Positions 1-10,042 of a stretch of DNA of 64,000 nucleotides are shown here, piece after piece. Source of the stretch: DATAYA01 sp963754235. Lineage in GTDB: Bacteria > Pseudomonadota > Alphaproteobacteria > Acetobacterales > Acetobacteraceae. A program made the position numbers and the translations under genes. The notes beneath the pieces are model-generated. The model was not told where the DNA came from, searched no databases, and saw only the letters and a list, made by a program, of their open reading frames with translations. Numbering within the stretch: position 1 is the first letter of the stretch; every line of letters begins with the position of its first letter. The DNA is taken from assembly GCA_963754235.1 (NCBI GenBank), contig CAVWFK010000036.1, forward strand, positions 1 through 64,000, in the 5' to 3' direction.

Positions 1-869
1 GAAAATGCGATCCCCCCTGGCGTGATCGTCGCCTTCGCGCGGCGGGCGGAGTGGCACTGGATGTTCACCGCCGCCGGGTTCATCGTGATGTGCGTCGCCG
101 CCACCTCGACATGCACCTCGAACGCGGTGCCGCGCCCGCCTAAACCCTGCGGCCCGATGCCGAGCTCGTTGACCGCGCGCGACAGCTCCGCCTCCATCTT
201 TGCTCCCTCGGCGTCGGTGCAGCGCGATCCGACCGGGCGCGTCGCTGCGATCTTGGCCAGGTGCATGCACAAATCCGACGTGCCGCCCACGCCGACGCCC
301 ACGATGGTCGGCGGGCAGACGCGGCCGCCCGCCTCGATCACGCGGTCGATCACGAAACGCTTCACCGCGGCCACTCCATCGGCGGGGATCAGCATCTGGA
401 GAAAGGAACCGTTCTCCGATCCCGACCCCTTCGGGATCATTTCAATTTCCACCGTCTCGGCACGCTCGTCGAAATCGATGTGAATCACGGGGATGTTTGC
501 ACCGCACGAGGTATGCTCGTTGGCGCGCGTGATCGGATGCACGACCGAGGATCGCAACGGGTGCTCTCGCGTCGCCCGCGCGCAGCCCTGCCGGATCGCC
601 TGCTTCAGGGCCGGGCCGTCGAATTGCACGTCGCGGCCGATCAGCAAATTGTAGATCGGAATCCCGGTGTCCTGGCAGAGCAGGTTCTTGGTGCGCTCGG
701 CGACCGTGACGTTCTGCACGATCGTGTCCAGCACCGCCTGGCCGGTGGCGTCGGTTTCCTCGCGCCGCAGCCGCGCCAGCCCGTCCTTCACGTCGTCGGG
801 CAGCAGCTTGAGCGCGCGGATATAGAGGGTCTTGCAGACCTCCTCGATTTCGGCCGGATCAAGCTGCAT
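1..869 (-). CDS. Class I fumarate hydratase / tartrate dehydratase, alpha domain (partial, 3' end outside window)
   Basis: Fe-S hydro-lyase that would interconvert fumarate and malate, or dehydrate a related C4 hydroxy-acid. About 289 residues are visible and the frame is open at the window edge. The three cluster cysteines of the family are present: Cys65 in CQDTGIP, Cys185 in CPPTIVGVG and Cys272 in NIQCH. The PKGSGSENGS motif is near residue 147 and LGIGPQGLGG near 236. The ATG at 867-869 follows a strong AGGAGGG ribosome-binding site. It lies downstream of SDH-type subunits, so it probably works in the same C4-acid route. Whether this is a two-subunit enzyme or a single chain cannot be decided here; fumarase and L-tartrate dehydratase alpha subunits are close homologues. 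Confidence 0.85.
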   Translation of the reverse strand, partial: MQLDPAEIEEVCKTLYIRALKLLPDDVKDGLARLRREETDATGQAVLDTIVQNVTVAERTKNLLCQDTGIPIYNLLIGRDVQFDGPALKQAIRQGCARATREHPLRSSVVHPITRANEHTSCGANIPVIHIDFDERAETVEIEMIPKGSGSENGSFLQMLIPADGVAAVKRFVIDRVIEAGGRVCPPTIVGVGVGGTSDLCMHLAKIAATRPVGSRCTDAEGAKMEAELSRAVNELGIGPQGLGGRGTAFEVHVEVAATHITMNPAAVNIQCHSARRAKATITPGGIAF

Positions 870-940
870 CGGCGCACCCTCCTGCTAGAGAACCAGTCAA
901 GGCCGGATATAGTGACCACCACGCCGCCATCCGACCCACC

Positions 941-1057
941 GTCATGGTCGGCGAAGGCCGACCATCCACGTCTTTGGTGCGGCCGCGAAGTCGTGGATGC
1001 TCGGCCGGAGCCTGTCCTCGAGCGGGCCTTCGGCCCGACCCGGGGGCCGAGCATGAC
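941..1057. repeat. Interspersed palindromic repeat, family A, 117-bp form
   Basis: Nested inverted repeat starting GTCATGGTCGGC and ending GCCGAGCATGAC. An inner pair (CATCCACG / CGTGGATG) and a hairpin around GGGCCTTCGGCCC are also present. The same 117-bp form recurs at 24155-24271 and 28156-28272, and a shorter form without the GGAGCCTGTCCTCG segment occurs at 39342, 53026 and 62620. It fills most of the gap between the fumarase gene and the sdhC-like gene. No coding content is credible. Confidence 0.85.
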
Positions 1058-1082
1058 GGGGTTGGTTCGACCCCGTTGATTG

Positions 1083-1442
1083 TCACCCCACACCCGCGCT
1101 CAGCAAAAACAACAGCCCGCAAGCGAGGGCCGCGCCAAAGCACGCCGCCACGCTTGCCGCGGTCCGCTCCTGCCAGCCGGCGAACTCGATCGCGAGAACG
1201 CGCAGGCCGCAGCAGAGATGCACCGCGAGCGAGACCACAAGCCCGAACTCCAGCGCCTTGCCGAGCGGGTTCGCGGTCAGCGCCAGGAAACGGTCGAGCG
1301 CCGGCGCACCGGCGATCGCGGTGCCGAGCGCCGCGAAGTGCAGCGGCAGGAAGATGCTGAGCGCGATACCGGAGACGCGATGCACGACCGACGCAACCAG
1401 TCCCGGCCGCCGGCGCAGGCGAATGGCGACCGTGCCGTTCAT
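1083..1442 (-). CDS. Succinate dehydrogenase/fumarate reductase cytochrome b subunit (SdhC-like)
   Basis: Predicted 119-residue integral membrane protein with about three hydrophobic segments. VVHRVSG near residue 19 matches the quinone-site SxxR/HR-type signature of SdhC, and AVHLCCGLR near residue 73 supplies the expected haem-ligand histidine. It anchors the catalytic dimer of a complex II-type enzyme to the membrane. Its ATG at 1440-1442 overlaps the stop of the upstream anchor gene as ATGA, which fixes the start. It is the last SDH gene of the operon; a 117-bp palindromic repeat then separates it from the fumarase gene. Confidence 0.8.
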   Translation of the reverse strand: MNGTVAIRLRRRPGLVASVVHRVSGIALSIFLPLHFAALGTAIAGAPALDRFLALTANPLGKALEFGLVVSLAVHLCCGLRVLAIEFAGWQERTAASVAACFGAALACGLLFLLSAGVG

Positions 1443-1768
1443 ATCGCATAGAGCCCATACGCCGCCCGCAATCCAAGCACGGCGATGACGCACGCAACCG
1501 CGACGAGCGCCGCATCGACGCCGCGCCCCGACCAGCCCGCCCACTCGCGCAGCACCGTGCGCAGGCCGATCGGTGCATGAACCGAGGCCGCGAGCACAAA
1601 CAGCGCATAGAAGGCGAAGAAAAGAAAATTGCCGCGCGTGCGGCCGAGGATTGCGCCGGCGGTCAGGCCGTGCTGTGCGGCATAGAGGATGGTCGCCAGA
1701 TGCACGGCAACCGCGACCGCGAGCACGGCCGCGGTTGCGCGCTGGGCAAGGAACAGCGCCGGGTTCAT
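1439..1768 (-). CDS. Second SDH/fumarate-reductase-type membrane anchor
   Basis: Small hydrophobic protein of 109 residues with three predicted membrane spans. FLAQRATA at the N-terminus, VHLATI near 23 and VHAPIGLR near 63 resemble cytochrome b/anchor subunits of SDH-like complexes. The start at 1766-1768 is set by an ATGA overlap with the end of the FeS subunit gene. Together with the SdhC-like product it would make the two-chain anchor. The pairing histidines suggest haem b, but ligand assignment is inference. Confidence 0.72.
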   Translation of the reverse strand: MNPALFLAQRATAAVLAVAVAVHLATILYAAQHGLTAGAILGRTRGNFLFFAFYALFVLAASVHAPIGLRTVLREWAGWSGRGVDAALVAVACVIAVLGLRAAYGLYAI

Positions 1769-2472
1769 CGCCGCCACGCGGCCCGCACCATCGCACGCTT
1801 GAGGCCGGCGATCGCATAGGTCGGCGCCAGGTGCTTCGGGCAATGCTCGGTGCAGCTCATGTGCGTGTGGCAGCACTGGCAGCCGCCATCGGCCGAGATC
1901 GCTGCAAGCCGCGCCGCGTCACCCCGATCGCGCACATCGTTCACCAGGCTCCAGGCACGGTTGAGCGCCGCCGGGCCGAGATAATCGGCATCCCACGCCA
2001 CCACCTCGCAGGCAGCGTAGCAGACGCCGCAGCCGATGCACTCGATCGCCGCGTCGGCGGCCCGGCGCGCGGCGCTGTCGGGGCAAACGACGGCGAAGTC
2101 GCGCGCCGGCTCCGCCCCCGGCTCGAACGCCCCGCCCGCGCGTTGCCACCTGTCGAAGAACGGCGACATGTCGACGACAAGATCCTTCACGATCGGCAGA
2201 TTGCGCAGCGGCGCCAGCGTGATCGCTCCGTCGTCGAGGCTTGCCACGCGCGTGCGGCAGGTCCAGCGCGGCTCTCCGTTCACCATCATGGCGCACGACC
2301 CGCACATGCCGACGCGACAGGCAAAGCGATAGGCCAGCGAGGCGTCCTGCGTGCGCTGGATCGCGGTCACGACGTCGAGCACGGTCTGGCTCTCCTGCCG
2401 CGCGACCGCGAAGGACTGGAAGGCGCCGTCCTCGCCGCCGCGCCAGACGCGCACGTCGAGCATCGCACTCAT
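1765..2472 (-). CDS. Succinate dehydrogenase/fumarate reductase iron-sulfur subunit (SdhB/FrdB-like)
   Basis: Predicted 235-residue electron-transfer subunit. The N-terminal 2Fe-2S ferredoxin domain has Cys52, 57, 60 and 72 (ACRVGMCGSC and WTC). The C-terminal dicluster domain has Cys145, 148, 151 and 155 (CIGCGVC) and a third set in CQCCHTHMSC...EHCPK (198-211). It would pass electrons from a flavoprotein to quinone in the membrane anchors. The ATG at 2470-2472 overlaps the permease stop, so the SDH genes are translationally coupled to an ABC importer. No flavoprotein (SdhA) gene is visible in the window, which is unusual; it may lie beyond the edge or elsewhere. Confidence 0.85.
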   Translation of the reverse strand: MSAMLDVRVWRGGEDGAFQSFAVARQESQTVLDVVTAIQRTQDASLAYRFACRVGMCGSCAMMVNGEPRWTCRTRVASLDDGAITLAPLRNLPIVKDLVVDMSPFFDRWQRAGGAFEPGAEPARDFAVVCPDSAARRAADAAIECIGCGVCYAACEVVAWDADYLGPAALNRAWSLVNDVRDRGDAARLAAISADGGCQCCHTHMSCTEHCPKHLAPTYAIAGLKRAMVRAAWRR

Positions 2473-3344
2473 CGCTGCATCCCCCAGCGCCGCACGGTGC
2501 GCACCTCGATCGCGCGGAAGATCACGCTCTCGACCAGCAGCCCGATCACGATCACCGTCAGCAGCCCGGCGAACACGCGCGCGGTCAGCAATTCCTCGCG
2601 CGCCTCGTAGATGTACCAGCCAAGCCCGCCCGAGCGCGCCGAGACGCCGAACACCAACTCCGCCGCGATCAGCGTGCGCCACGCGAACGCCCAGCCGATC
2701 TTCAAGCCCGCCAGGATCGAAGGAAACGCCGCCGGGATCAGGATATGGACGACGTAGCGCACTCCGGAGAGGCCGTAATTGCGCCCGCTCATCCGCAGCA
2801 CCTCGGGGACCGAGCGGAAGCCGGAATTGGTGTTGAGCGCGATCGCCCACAGCGTGCCGTGGATCAGCACGAACACCATCGAGGGGATGCCGAGGCCGAA
2901 CCAGATCAAAGCGAGCGGCAGCAGTGCGATCGCCGGCAGCGGATTGAACATCGCCGTCAGCGTCGCCAAAATGTCGCTGCCGAGCTGCGTCGAGACCGCG
3001 AGCGTCGTCAGCACCGCGGCGGTCGCGACCCCCGCCGCATAGCCGATCACCAGCACTTCGAGCGAGGTGGCGATGCGATTGAGCAGCTCGCCCGTGACCA
3101 GATCGCTCACCAGGACGCTCACGGTCTCGGTCAAAGTCGGGAACAGCAGCGGGTTTCCGAGCCACATCGCATAGAATTGCCAGAGCAGCGCGAGCGCCAG
3201 CAGGATAAGCCCGCGCCGCAGCGCCAGATTGTTCTGCAGCCGCTCGAATGTCGGCAACGGCCGCACGACCGCGCCGATGCCGCTCACGTCTCCCGGCACG
3301 CGCTCGAACTCCGGGCGCAGCGGTGCGATACCGTCCGCGTTCAC
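2469..3344 (-). CDS. ABC transporter permease, SsuC/TauC/NrtB type
   Basis: Inner-membrane permease of 291 residues. After about 35 cytoplasmic residues come roughly six hydrophobic segments. The EAA-type cytoplasmic loop is near GLKIGWAFAWRTLIAAE, as in sulfonate, taurine and nitrate importers. The start is a GTG at 3342-3344 that overlaps the ATPase stop (GTGA); an ATG start further upstream would require extending into the ATPase gene. With the adjacent ATPase and binding protein it forms a complete importer. The substrate is unknown; co-transcription with SDH and fumarase-type genes suggests an organic acid or related compound. Confidence 0.85.
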   Translation of the reverse strand: MNADGIAPLRPEFERVPGDVSGIGAVVRPLPTFERLQNNLALRRGLILLALALLWQFYAMWLGNPLLFPTLTETVSVLVSDLVTGELLNRIATSLEVLVIGYAAGVATAAVLTTLAVSTQLGSDILATLTAMFNPLPAIALLPLALIWFGLGIPSMVFVLIHGTLWAIALNTNSGFRSVPEVLRMSGRNYGLSGVRYVVHILIPAAFPSILAGLKIGWAFAWRTLIAAELVFGVSARSGGLGWYIYEAREELLTARVFAGLLTVIVIGLLVESVIFRAIEVRTVRRWGMQR

Positions 3345-4129
3345 GCCACGTCCTCCGCCAGCGGCAGATCGAACAGCAGGCCGTGGATGCGCCGCGCGAG
3401 CCGGCCGATTGTGGGATCGTCGGCGCCGCGATGGCGAAACCCGTCCGAGTTCAGCTCGGCGCGCACGCGCCCCGGATGCGGCGACAGCACCAGGATGCGC
3501 GAGCCGATCAGCACCGCCTCCTCGATCGAGTGGGTGACGAACATCACGGTGAAGCGGAGCTGGTCCCACAGACCCATCAGCTCTTCCTGCATGGTGCGGC
3601 GGGTGAGCGCGTCGAGCGCCGCGAAGGGTTCGTCCATCAGCAGGATGTCGGGTGCCATCGCCATCGCCCGCGCGATCGCGACCCGCATCTTCATCCCCCC
3701 CGAGAGCATGTGCGGATAGGCGTCCGCGAACTTGGCAAGCTGCACCTTCTCCAGGATTGCCATCGCGCGGTCGCTGGCGTCGCGGCCGCGGAAGCGCCCG
3801 CTCGCGCGCATCGGGAACAGCACGTTGCCGAGTACCGTCTTCCACGGCATCAGTTGCTCGAACTCCTGGAACACCATCATCCGGTCCGGGCCGGGGCGCA
3901 CGACCGGCCGGCCGCGCAGCGCGATGCTGCCCTCGGCGGGCGCCATGAAGCCGCCGATCGCCTTCAGCAGTGTCGATTTGCCGCACCCGGAGGGGCCGAG
4001 GATCACGAACCGATCACCCGCCTCGACGGTCAGATCGACGCGCCAGGTCGCGGTGACCAGATCGTTCGGGGTCTTGTATTGCAGCGTCAGGCCGCGAACT
4101 TCGAGCAGCGGACTAGCCTCGGGCTGCAT
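3341..4129 (-). CDS. ABC transporter ATP-binding protein, SsuB/TauB/NrtD type
   Basis: Cytoplasmic ATPase of 262 residues that powers the neighbouring importer. Walker A is GPSGCGKST near residue 47, the signature is LSGGMKMR near 142, Walker B is ILLMDEP near 162, followed by the H-loop FVTHS near 196. All residues needed for hydrolysis are present. The start ATG at 4127-4129 is the first Met before the conserved LEVRGLTLQY strand and lies 8 nt after the binding-protein stop. Overlap with the permease indicates one transcript. Confidence 0.88.
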   Translation of the reverse strand: MQPEASPLLEVRGLTLQYKTPNDLVTATWRVDLTVEAGDRFVILGPSGCGKSTLLKAIGGFMAPAEGSIALRGRPVVRPGPDRMMVFQEFEQLMPWKTVLGNVLFPMRASGRFRGRDASDRAMAILEKVQLAKFADAYPHMLSGGMKMRVAIARAMAMAPDILLMDEPFAALDALTRRTMQEELMGLWDQLRFTVMFVTHSIEEAVLIGSRILVLSPHPGRVRAELNSDGFRHRGADDPTIGRLARRIHGLLFDLPLAEDVA

Positions 4130-4137
4130 CGCGCCGC

Positions 4138-5151
4138 TCAGTCGCCCTTCAGCTCGCTCGCGGTTGAAGAAAAAAACACGTCTCGCCATGATCCGGGCGC
4201 ATGCGGGATCAGGCCCTGCTTTGCCATGAACGCGGCGAAGACGCCGATCTTGTGCGGATCGAGCGTCCAATGGTTCTCGGAATCCTTGAGGATTTTCACT
4301 ACATCGGCCTCAGAGAGCGCGGATGCTTTCTGCGTCTTCAGGTAGATCTGCGCCGCCTCGTCGGGGTGCTCGCGAATGAACGCTTCCGCCTGCCGCAACG
4401 CGGCCATGAAGGCCGCCACGACCTTCGGGTTCTTCTCCACGAAGCGGTTCGTCGCCCAGATGCAGTTGAAGGTGTGCGGCCCGCCCAGCACGTCGTCGCT
4501 GCTGAGCACGCGATGCACGTTCGGATGCTGCAGCTCCTCGTACATGTACGGGGCCGAGGTGAAGTGCGCGGTGATCCCCGCCTTGCCGCTCAGCATCGCC
4601 GCCATTCCGTCCGGATGCGACATCGACACGGTGAGCCTGTCGAGCTTGTGCGCGTTCGCCTCTCCGAACGCCTTGGCCGCCGCCATTTGCAGGATGATCG
4701 CCTGGATCGACACGCGCGCCGCCGGCAGCGCGATGCGGTCCTTGTCGGTGAAGCCGGCGATCGTATGCACGTTCGGGTCGATGGTATTCAGGTAGAGCGG
4801 CATCGAATTGAGCGCGGAGAGGCCCTTGACGTCGAGATTGCCGTGCGTGCGCGCCCAGATCACCAGCATCGGCGCGACCCCGCCCGACGCGAAATCCAGA
4901 TTGCCGGAGATCAGCGCCTCGTTCATCGCGGCACCGCCGGTGAAGCGCAGCCAATGCGTGGTGATGGCGACACCGCGTTGCTTGCCTTGCGTTTCCAGCA
5001 GGTTCTGCGCGCGCATCACAGTCAGCGGCAGGTAGGAAAGCCCGTATTCCTGCGCGAGCCTTACATTGACCGCCCGCGCCGAGGGCACGCCCGCCGCCAG
5101 CGTCGCGAGTGCGATGCCGAGTGCGGACAAGACCTGGCCGAGACGTCCCAT
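4138..5151 (-). CDS. ABC transporter periplasmic substrate-binding protein, NMT1/SsuA-like
   Basis: Predicted 337-residue exported binding protein. The N-terminus has a charged end, a hydrophobic stretch (LSALGIALATLAAG) and a cleavage-like site after ARA near residue 27. The mature part has the two-lobed NMT1/SsuA-type fold signatures, for example GNLDFASGGVAP near 83. It captures the ligand for the downstream permease and ATPase. A GGAGGGAGG ribosome-binding site precedes the ATG. It is the first gene of the ABC-SDH-fumarase run. Family members bind sulfonates, nitrate, pyrimidines or aromatic acids, so the ligand cannot be read from sequence. Confidence 0.85.
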   Translation of the reverse strand: MGRLGQVLSALGIALATLAAGVPSARAVNVRLAQEYGLSYLPLTVMRAQNLLETQGKQRGVAITTHWLRFTGGAAMNEALISGNLDFASGGVAPMLVIWARTHGNLDVKGLSALNSMPLYLNTIDPNVHTIAGFTDKDRIALPAARVSIQAIILQMAAAKAFGEANAHKLDRLTVSMSHPDGMAAMLSGKAGITAHFTSAPYMYEELQHPNVHRVLSSDDVLGGPHTFNCIWATNRFVEKNPKVVAAFMAALRQAEAFIREHPDEAAQIYLKTQKASALSEADVVKILKDSENHWTLDPHKIGVFAAFMAKQGLIPHAPGSWRDVFFSSTASELKGD

Positions 5152-5213
5152 GTGCCTCCCTCCGGCGCGTTCTTGATGAGCGGCCCGAAATTAGAGCGGC
5201 GCTGCGCGAGGGG

Positions 5214-5924
5214 TCAAACCGCCACCGCCATCGCCATCGCGATCGCCGCCGCGGCTGCGCCCGGATCGGCCGCACCCGTGATCGGCCTTCCGACCACCAC
5301 CAGGTCGGCCCCGCTCGCGACCGCCTGCGCAGGTGTCGCGACCCGCGCCTGATCGCCCGCCTCGCTGCCTATCGGTCGCACGCCCGGCACCACCAGCAGC
5401 GGCGCCGGGCCGAGTGCCGCGCGGAGTGCCGCCACCTCGTGCGCGCTGCACACCAGCCCGTCGGCGCCGGCCGCGATCGCGAGCCGGCCGAGCCGCAGCA
5501 CCTGCGCCGCCGGCTCGCCTTCTACTCCCGTCGCCGCGAGCGCCGCCGCATCGAGGCTGGTCAGCACCGTCACCGCCAGCAGAAGCGGCGGATCGGCGGC
5601 CGCCGCACCCGCCTCGTGGGCCGCGGCGATCATCGCGGCGCCACCCGCCGCGTGCACCGTCAGCATCGCCGGGCGCAGCGCCAGCACCGCACGCACTGCC
5701 CCCGCAACCGTATTCGGGATGTCGTGCAGCTTGAGGTCCAGGAACAGCGGCACGCCGCTTCGCCCGGCCACCTCCCGCACGCCCGCCGGCCCGTTCGCCG
5801 CGAAAAACTCAAGGCCGAGCTTCACGCCGGCGCAATGCGGCGCGACCGCTTCGGCCCAGGCGCGCGCCTGTCGTGGATCGGCGGTGTCGAGCGCCGCGAT
5901 CAGCCGCGAGCGGCGCTCAGGCAT
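5214..5924 (-). CDS. pyrF: Orotidine 5'-phosphate decarboxylase
   Basis: Last enzyme of de novo UMP synthesis, converting OMP to UMP with loss of CO2. The 236-residue protein has the usual length and the catalytic LDLKLHDIPNT motif near residues 62-72. Ligand loops include GVKLGLEFF near 33, VVPGVRP near 180 and the final GRPIT near 214. The C-terminus is an Ala-rich tail. It is the terminal gene of the ihfB-lapA-pyrF run. A 14-bp direct repeat spans its start codon. Confidence 0.95.
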   Translation of the reverse strand: MPERRSRLIAALDTADPRQARAWAEAVAPHCAGVKLGLEFFAANGPAGVREVAGRSGVPLFLDLKLHDIPNTVAGAVRAVLALRPAMLTVHAAGGAAMIAAAHEAGAAAADPPLLLAVTVLTSLDAAALAATGVEGEPAAQVLRLGRLAIAAGADGLVCSAHEVAALRAALGPAPLLVVPGVRPIGSEAGDQARVATPAQAVASGADLVVVGRPITGAADPGAAAAAIAMAMAVAV

Positions 5925-5958
5925 CCGACCTCAGGCATCCGACCTCAGGCATCCGGCG
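5917..5958. repeat. 14-bp tandem repeat (about three copies) at the lapA-pyrF junction
   Basis: The unit CTCAGGCATCCGAC is repeated head to tail, with the third copy incomplete. Read on the minus strand, each unit carries a TGA stop and a CAT (ATG) start, so the repeat covers the lapA stop and the pyrF start. Because 14 is not a multiple of 3, copy-number change would shift the junction spacing. Confidence 0.7.
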
Positions 5959-6256
5959 GCGGCAGCGGCGCGGGACGGGGCGAGAGCCGCGCCTGAAAGT
6001 CCTGCAATTCGGCCTCCAGAAGCCGCACCCGCCGCTCGGCCAGGTGCGCGCGCCGGCGCTGCACGAGGGCACTGCCCCAGACCACCAGCGCGCCCAGCAG
6101 CAGGCCGATCGCCAACCCCGCCAGCACCGCGAACGAGAGCGGCGCCTGCATCGCGAAATCGGTCGGCCAGAAGCCGAGCTGCACCGGCTGCGGGTTCGAC
6201 AGCGCGAACACGACCAGGATCAGCAGCACCGGAAACAGCACGATCATGCGCAACAC
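5945..6256 (-). CDS. LapA-family (DUF1049) membrane protein
   Basis: Small inner-membrane protein of about 100 residues. It has an N-terminal span (IVLFPVLLILVVFALSN), the conserved ASNP/PVxLGF-like turn (SNPQPVQLGFWP), a second span near 43-62 and a cytoplasmic basic/coiled tail. Relatives take part in envelope and lipopolysaccharide assembly (LapA/YciS). The start is either GTG at 6254-6256 or ATG at 6245-6247; the ATG removes only three residues. It follows ihfB by 15 nt and precedes pyrF, a common alphaproteobacterial order. Confidence 0.75.
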   Translation of the reverse strand: MLRMIVLFPVLLILVVFALSNPQPVQLGFWPTDFAMQAPLSFAVLAGLAIGLLLGALVVWGSALVQRRRAHLAERRVRLLEAELQDFQARLSPRPAPLPPPDA

Positions 6257-6271
6257 GATGGATAGCCCCGA

Positions 6272-6598
6272 TCAGGCGCTCGCGCGCTCCAGCCGTGCCG
6301 CGCCGCGCGGCTTGCCGCGATTGACCCGCTCGCGCAGTTCCTTGCCGGCCTTGAAGAACGGCACCATCTTCTCGTCAACCGGCACCGCCTCGCCGGTGCG
6401 CGGATTGCGCCCGGTGCGGGCGCCGCGACGCTTGACGGTGAAGGCGCCGAAGCCGCGCAACTCGACACGGTCGCCGCGCGAGAGGGCGGCGCCGATCTCG
6501 CTGAACACGGTGGCGACGATGGTCTCGACATCGGCCCCGCGCAGATGCGGGTTGGCGGCGGCGAGTTCCGCGATCAACTCGGACCTGGTCATCGTCAT
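6272..6598 (-). CDS. ihfB: Integration host factor, beta subunit
   Basis: Nucleoid protein that, with IhfA, binds and sharply bends DNA. The 108-residue product has the family start (MTRSELI), the RGFGAF motif near 51, the flexible arm with GRNPRTGE near 64 and the PFFKAGKELRERVN C-terminal helix. The start at 6596-6598 overlaps the sppA stop (ATGA); an internal ATG at 6590-6592 giving MTRSEL is an alternative and matches the usual N-terminus. It lies between sppA and lapA in the minus-strand block. Confidence 0.92.
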   Translation of the reverse strand: MTMTRSELIAELAAANPHLRGADVETIVATVFSEIGAALSRGDRVELRGFGAFTVKRRGARTGRNPRTGEAVPVDEKMVPFFKAGKELRERVNRGKPRGAARLERASA

Positions 6599-7536
6599 TC
6601 TGCCCCCGGCCCCGAAGGCTGCCAAAGCGCCAGCGGCAAGTCAAGCATAAGTGATTGCAGCGCAACACTTTTGTCAAGGGCGCTGCCGAGCAGGGCGGGC
6701 AGGAGACTGGCCCGGACCGAGGCGAGCCAGCCTCGCTTCGGCGCCACCTTGCGCATCGGCAGCGCGGCCGGGACCGCCTTCGTGCGCGCGAGCCACGCCC
6801 GCGCCGACGGCTCGCCCCCGATCGCATCGACCAGCCCCAGCGCCAGTGCCTGCCGGCCGGTATAGGCGCGCCCGTCCGCGAGCCGCCGCACCCGGGCCGG
6901 ATCCATGTGCCGGCCGGTCGCGACCATGACCACGAACTGGTCGTAGAGATCGTCCACGATGCCTTGCAGCACCTTCTGCCCCGCCGGGCTGGTCGGGTGC
7001 AGGGGGCTCGGCTGGTCCTTGAGCGGCCCGGAGACCAGCGTGTCGGTGGTGATGCCGAGCTTGCCCAGCAGGCCCGAGACCTCGCCGGTTGCCATCAGCA
7101 CGCCGATCGAGCCGGTGAGCGTGCCTTCGCGGGCGAAGATGCGCGCCGCCGGCACCGCGACCATGTAGCCGGCCGAGGCGGCGAGCCCGCCCATCACCGC
7201 GACCACCGGCTTGACCTTCGCCACGCTCGCGATCGCGTCGTGCAACGCCTGCCCGCCGGCGACACTGCCGCCAGGACTGTCGATCGCCACGATCAGCGCC
7301 ACCGCATGGCGGTCGGTCGCGAGGGCGCCCACGCGGGCGTCGAGTGCGTCGTCCTCGGTGATGAGACCGTTGACCGCGAGCCGCGCGACGTAGCGCCCCT
7401 CCCCGGCGGCGCCGCCCAGCCGCACGAACGCGACCAGCAGCGCCGCGGCCACCGCCAGCACGGCGACGATCTGCCATGCGGCGAGACGGCGCTTGAGGCG
7501 CTGCCGCTCGCTCAGCAGATCGGCCGTGAACGGCAT
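6595..7536 (-). CDS. sppA: Signal peptide peptidase SppA, short (36K) type
   Basis: Membrane-anchored serine protease that clears cleaved signal peptides. The 313-residue chain has one N-terminal span (residues 21-39). The Ser/Lys dyad is visible as Ser121 in LAASAGYM and Lys173 in SGPLKD, and SPGGSV near 87 lines the oxyanion region. Its length fits the single-domain class. It is downstream of rpsA and overlaps ihfB by 4 nt. No unusual feature. Confidence 0.92.
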   Translation of the reverse strand: MPFTADLLSERQRLKRRLAAWQIVAVLAVAAALLVAFVRLGGAAGEGRYVARLAVNGLITEDDALDARVGALATDRHAVALIVAIDSPGGSVAGGQALHDAIASVAKVKPVVAVMGGLAASAGYMVAVPAARIFAREGTLTGSIGVLMATGEVSGLLGKLGITTDTLVSGPLKDQPSPLHPTSPAGQKVLQGIVDDLYDQFVVMVATGRHMDPARVRRLADGRAYTGRQALALGLVDAIGGEPSARAWLARTKAVPAALPMRKVAPKRGWLASVRASLLPALLGSALDKSVALQSLMLDLPLALWQPSGPGAE

Positions 7537-7585
7537 TGTCGCGGCCCCCGCCCTCCTTTTTTTGTCGCGGCCCTCGCCGTCGGGC

Positions 7586-9349
<1,764 letters not shown>

Positions 9350-9603
9350 GTGCGTGGGTTTGTCCTATGGGCAGGGCCCGGCGGGGCCGGACCGTGTGGG
9401 CTGGCGCATCCGGCCGCGAGCGGGCTGGACACGGCTTGTCGGCGCGCTTGGCGCGGACCGGGTTGCAGCAAGAGGGCCCACGCCGGAGCCGGCGGAGCCT
9501 GCCTTGAAGAAGTATCGCGCGCGTGAGCAAAGTCAAGACGATGGCGGCGGATCAATTCCGCCGAGGCGATTCGGACGCGCGCCTCGGGCAGAAGCACGGA
9601 AGC

Positions 9604-9632
9604 TTGCGGTACATATCTTTGCTTGATATATT
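9604..9632 (+). promoter_or_regulatory. Promoter with overlapping inverted repeat upstream of tumE
   Basis: TTGCGG (9604-9609) and TATATT (9627-9632) are separated by 17 bp, a good sigma-70 arrangement. The spacer holds the perfect inverted repeat ATATC-N7-GATAT (9613-9629), a likely operator for the downstream HTH protein. The segment is strikingly AT-rich for this genome. The predicted transcript start falls at or next to the ATG at 9638, so the message may be leaderless. Confidence 0.55.
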
Positions 9633-9637
9633 TTGCC

Positions 9638-10042
9638 ATGCCCGATGAGGCGATGCACCGCCTTCTGGACTATGATCGCCGGCGATATTGGCTGGTAAAC
9701 GGTTGGTGCATCCGCTTCCGGGTCGCCGAGGTCGCGGCCACCGCGGCGAGGCCGCACGGCATCAAGTACGCCCTTACGCTGCATGACATAGACGGAACAC
9801 GACTGCTGGGACTCGACAACGCGCACGGCGTCCCGCGTGCGCAGGCCTATGACCACCGGCATCGTTTCCGGCGGGCGGCGGAACCGATCCCTTACGATTT
9901 CCGAGGCGCGGACGAGTTGATCTGCGACTTCTTCGCCGCTGTCGAGCAAGCCTGCAAGCAGGAAGGCGTGCCATTCGAGTTTGAAGCGGAAGACGCTGAG
10001 TTGGAGATGGAGGGCAACGATGACGCGAACGTCCCTGACTGA
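9638..10042 (+). CDS. Toxin of the TumE family (DUF6516)
   Basis: Protein of 134 residues matching the TumE toxin family. The motif series is GIKYALTLHD near 40, RLLGLDNAHG near 53, YDHRHRFRR near 70 and PYDFRGADEL near 84. The fold is thought to be RNase-like in known systems, but its activity is not inferred here. It sits between rpsA and cmk, reads opposite to them and overlaps the next gene by 23 nt, so the pair is co-translated. The start at 9638 is the first ATG after the promoter. Local base composition and the AT-rich promoter suggest acquisition. Confidence 0.72.
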   Translation: MPDEAMHRLLDYDRRRYWLVNGWCIRFRVAEVAATAARPHGIKYALTLHDIDGTRLLGLDNAHGVPRAQAYDHRHRFRRAAEPIPYDFRGADELICDFFAAVEQACKQEGVPFEFEAEDAELEMEGNDDANVPD

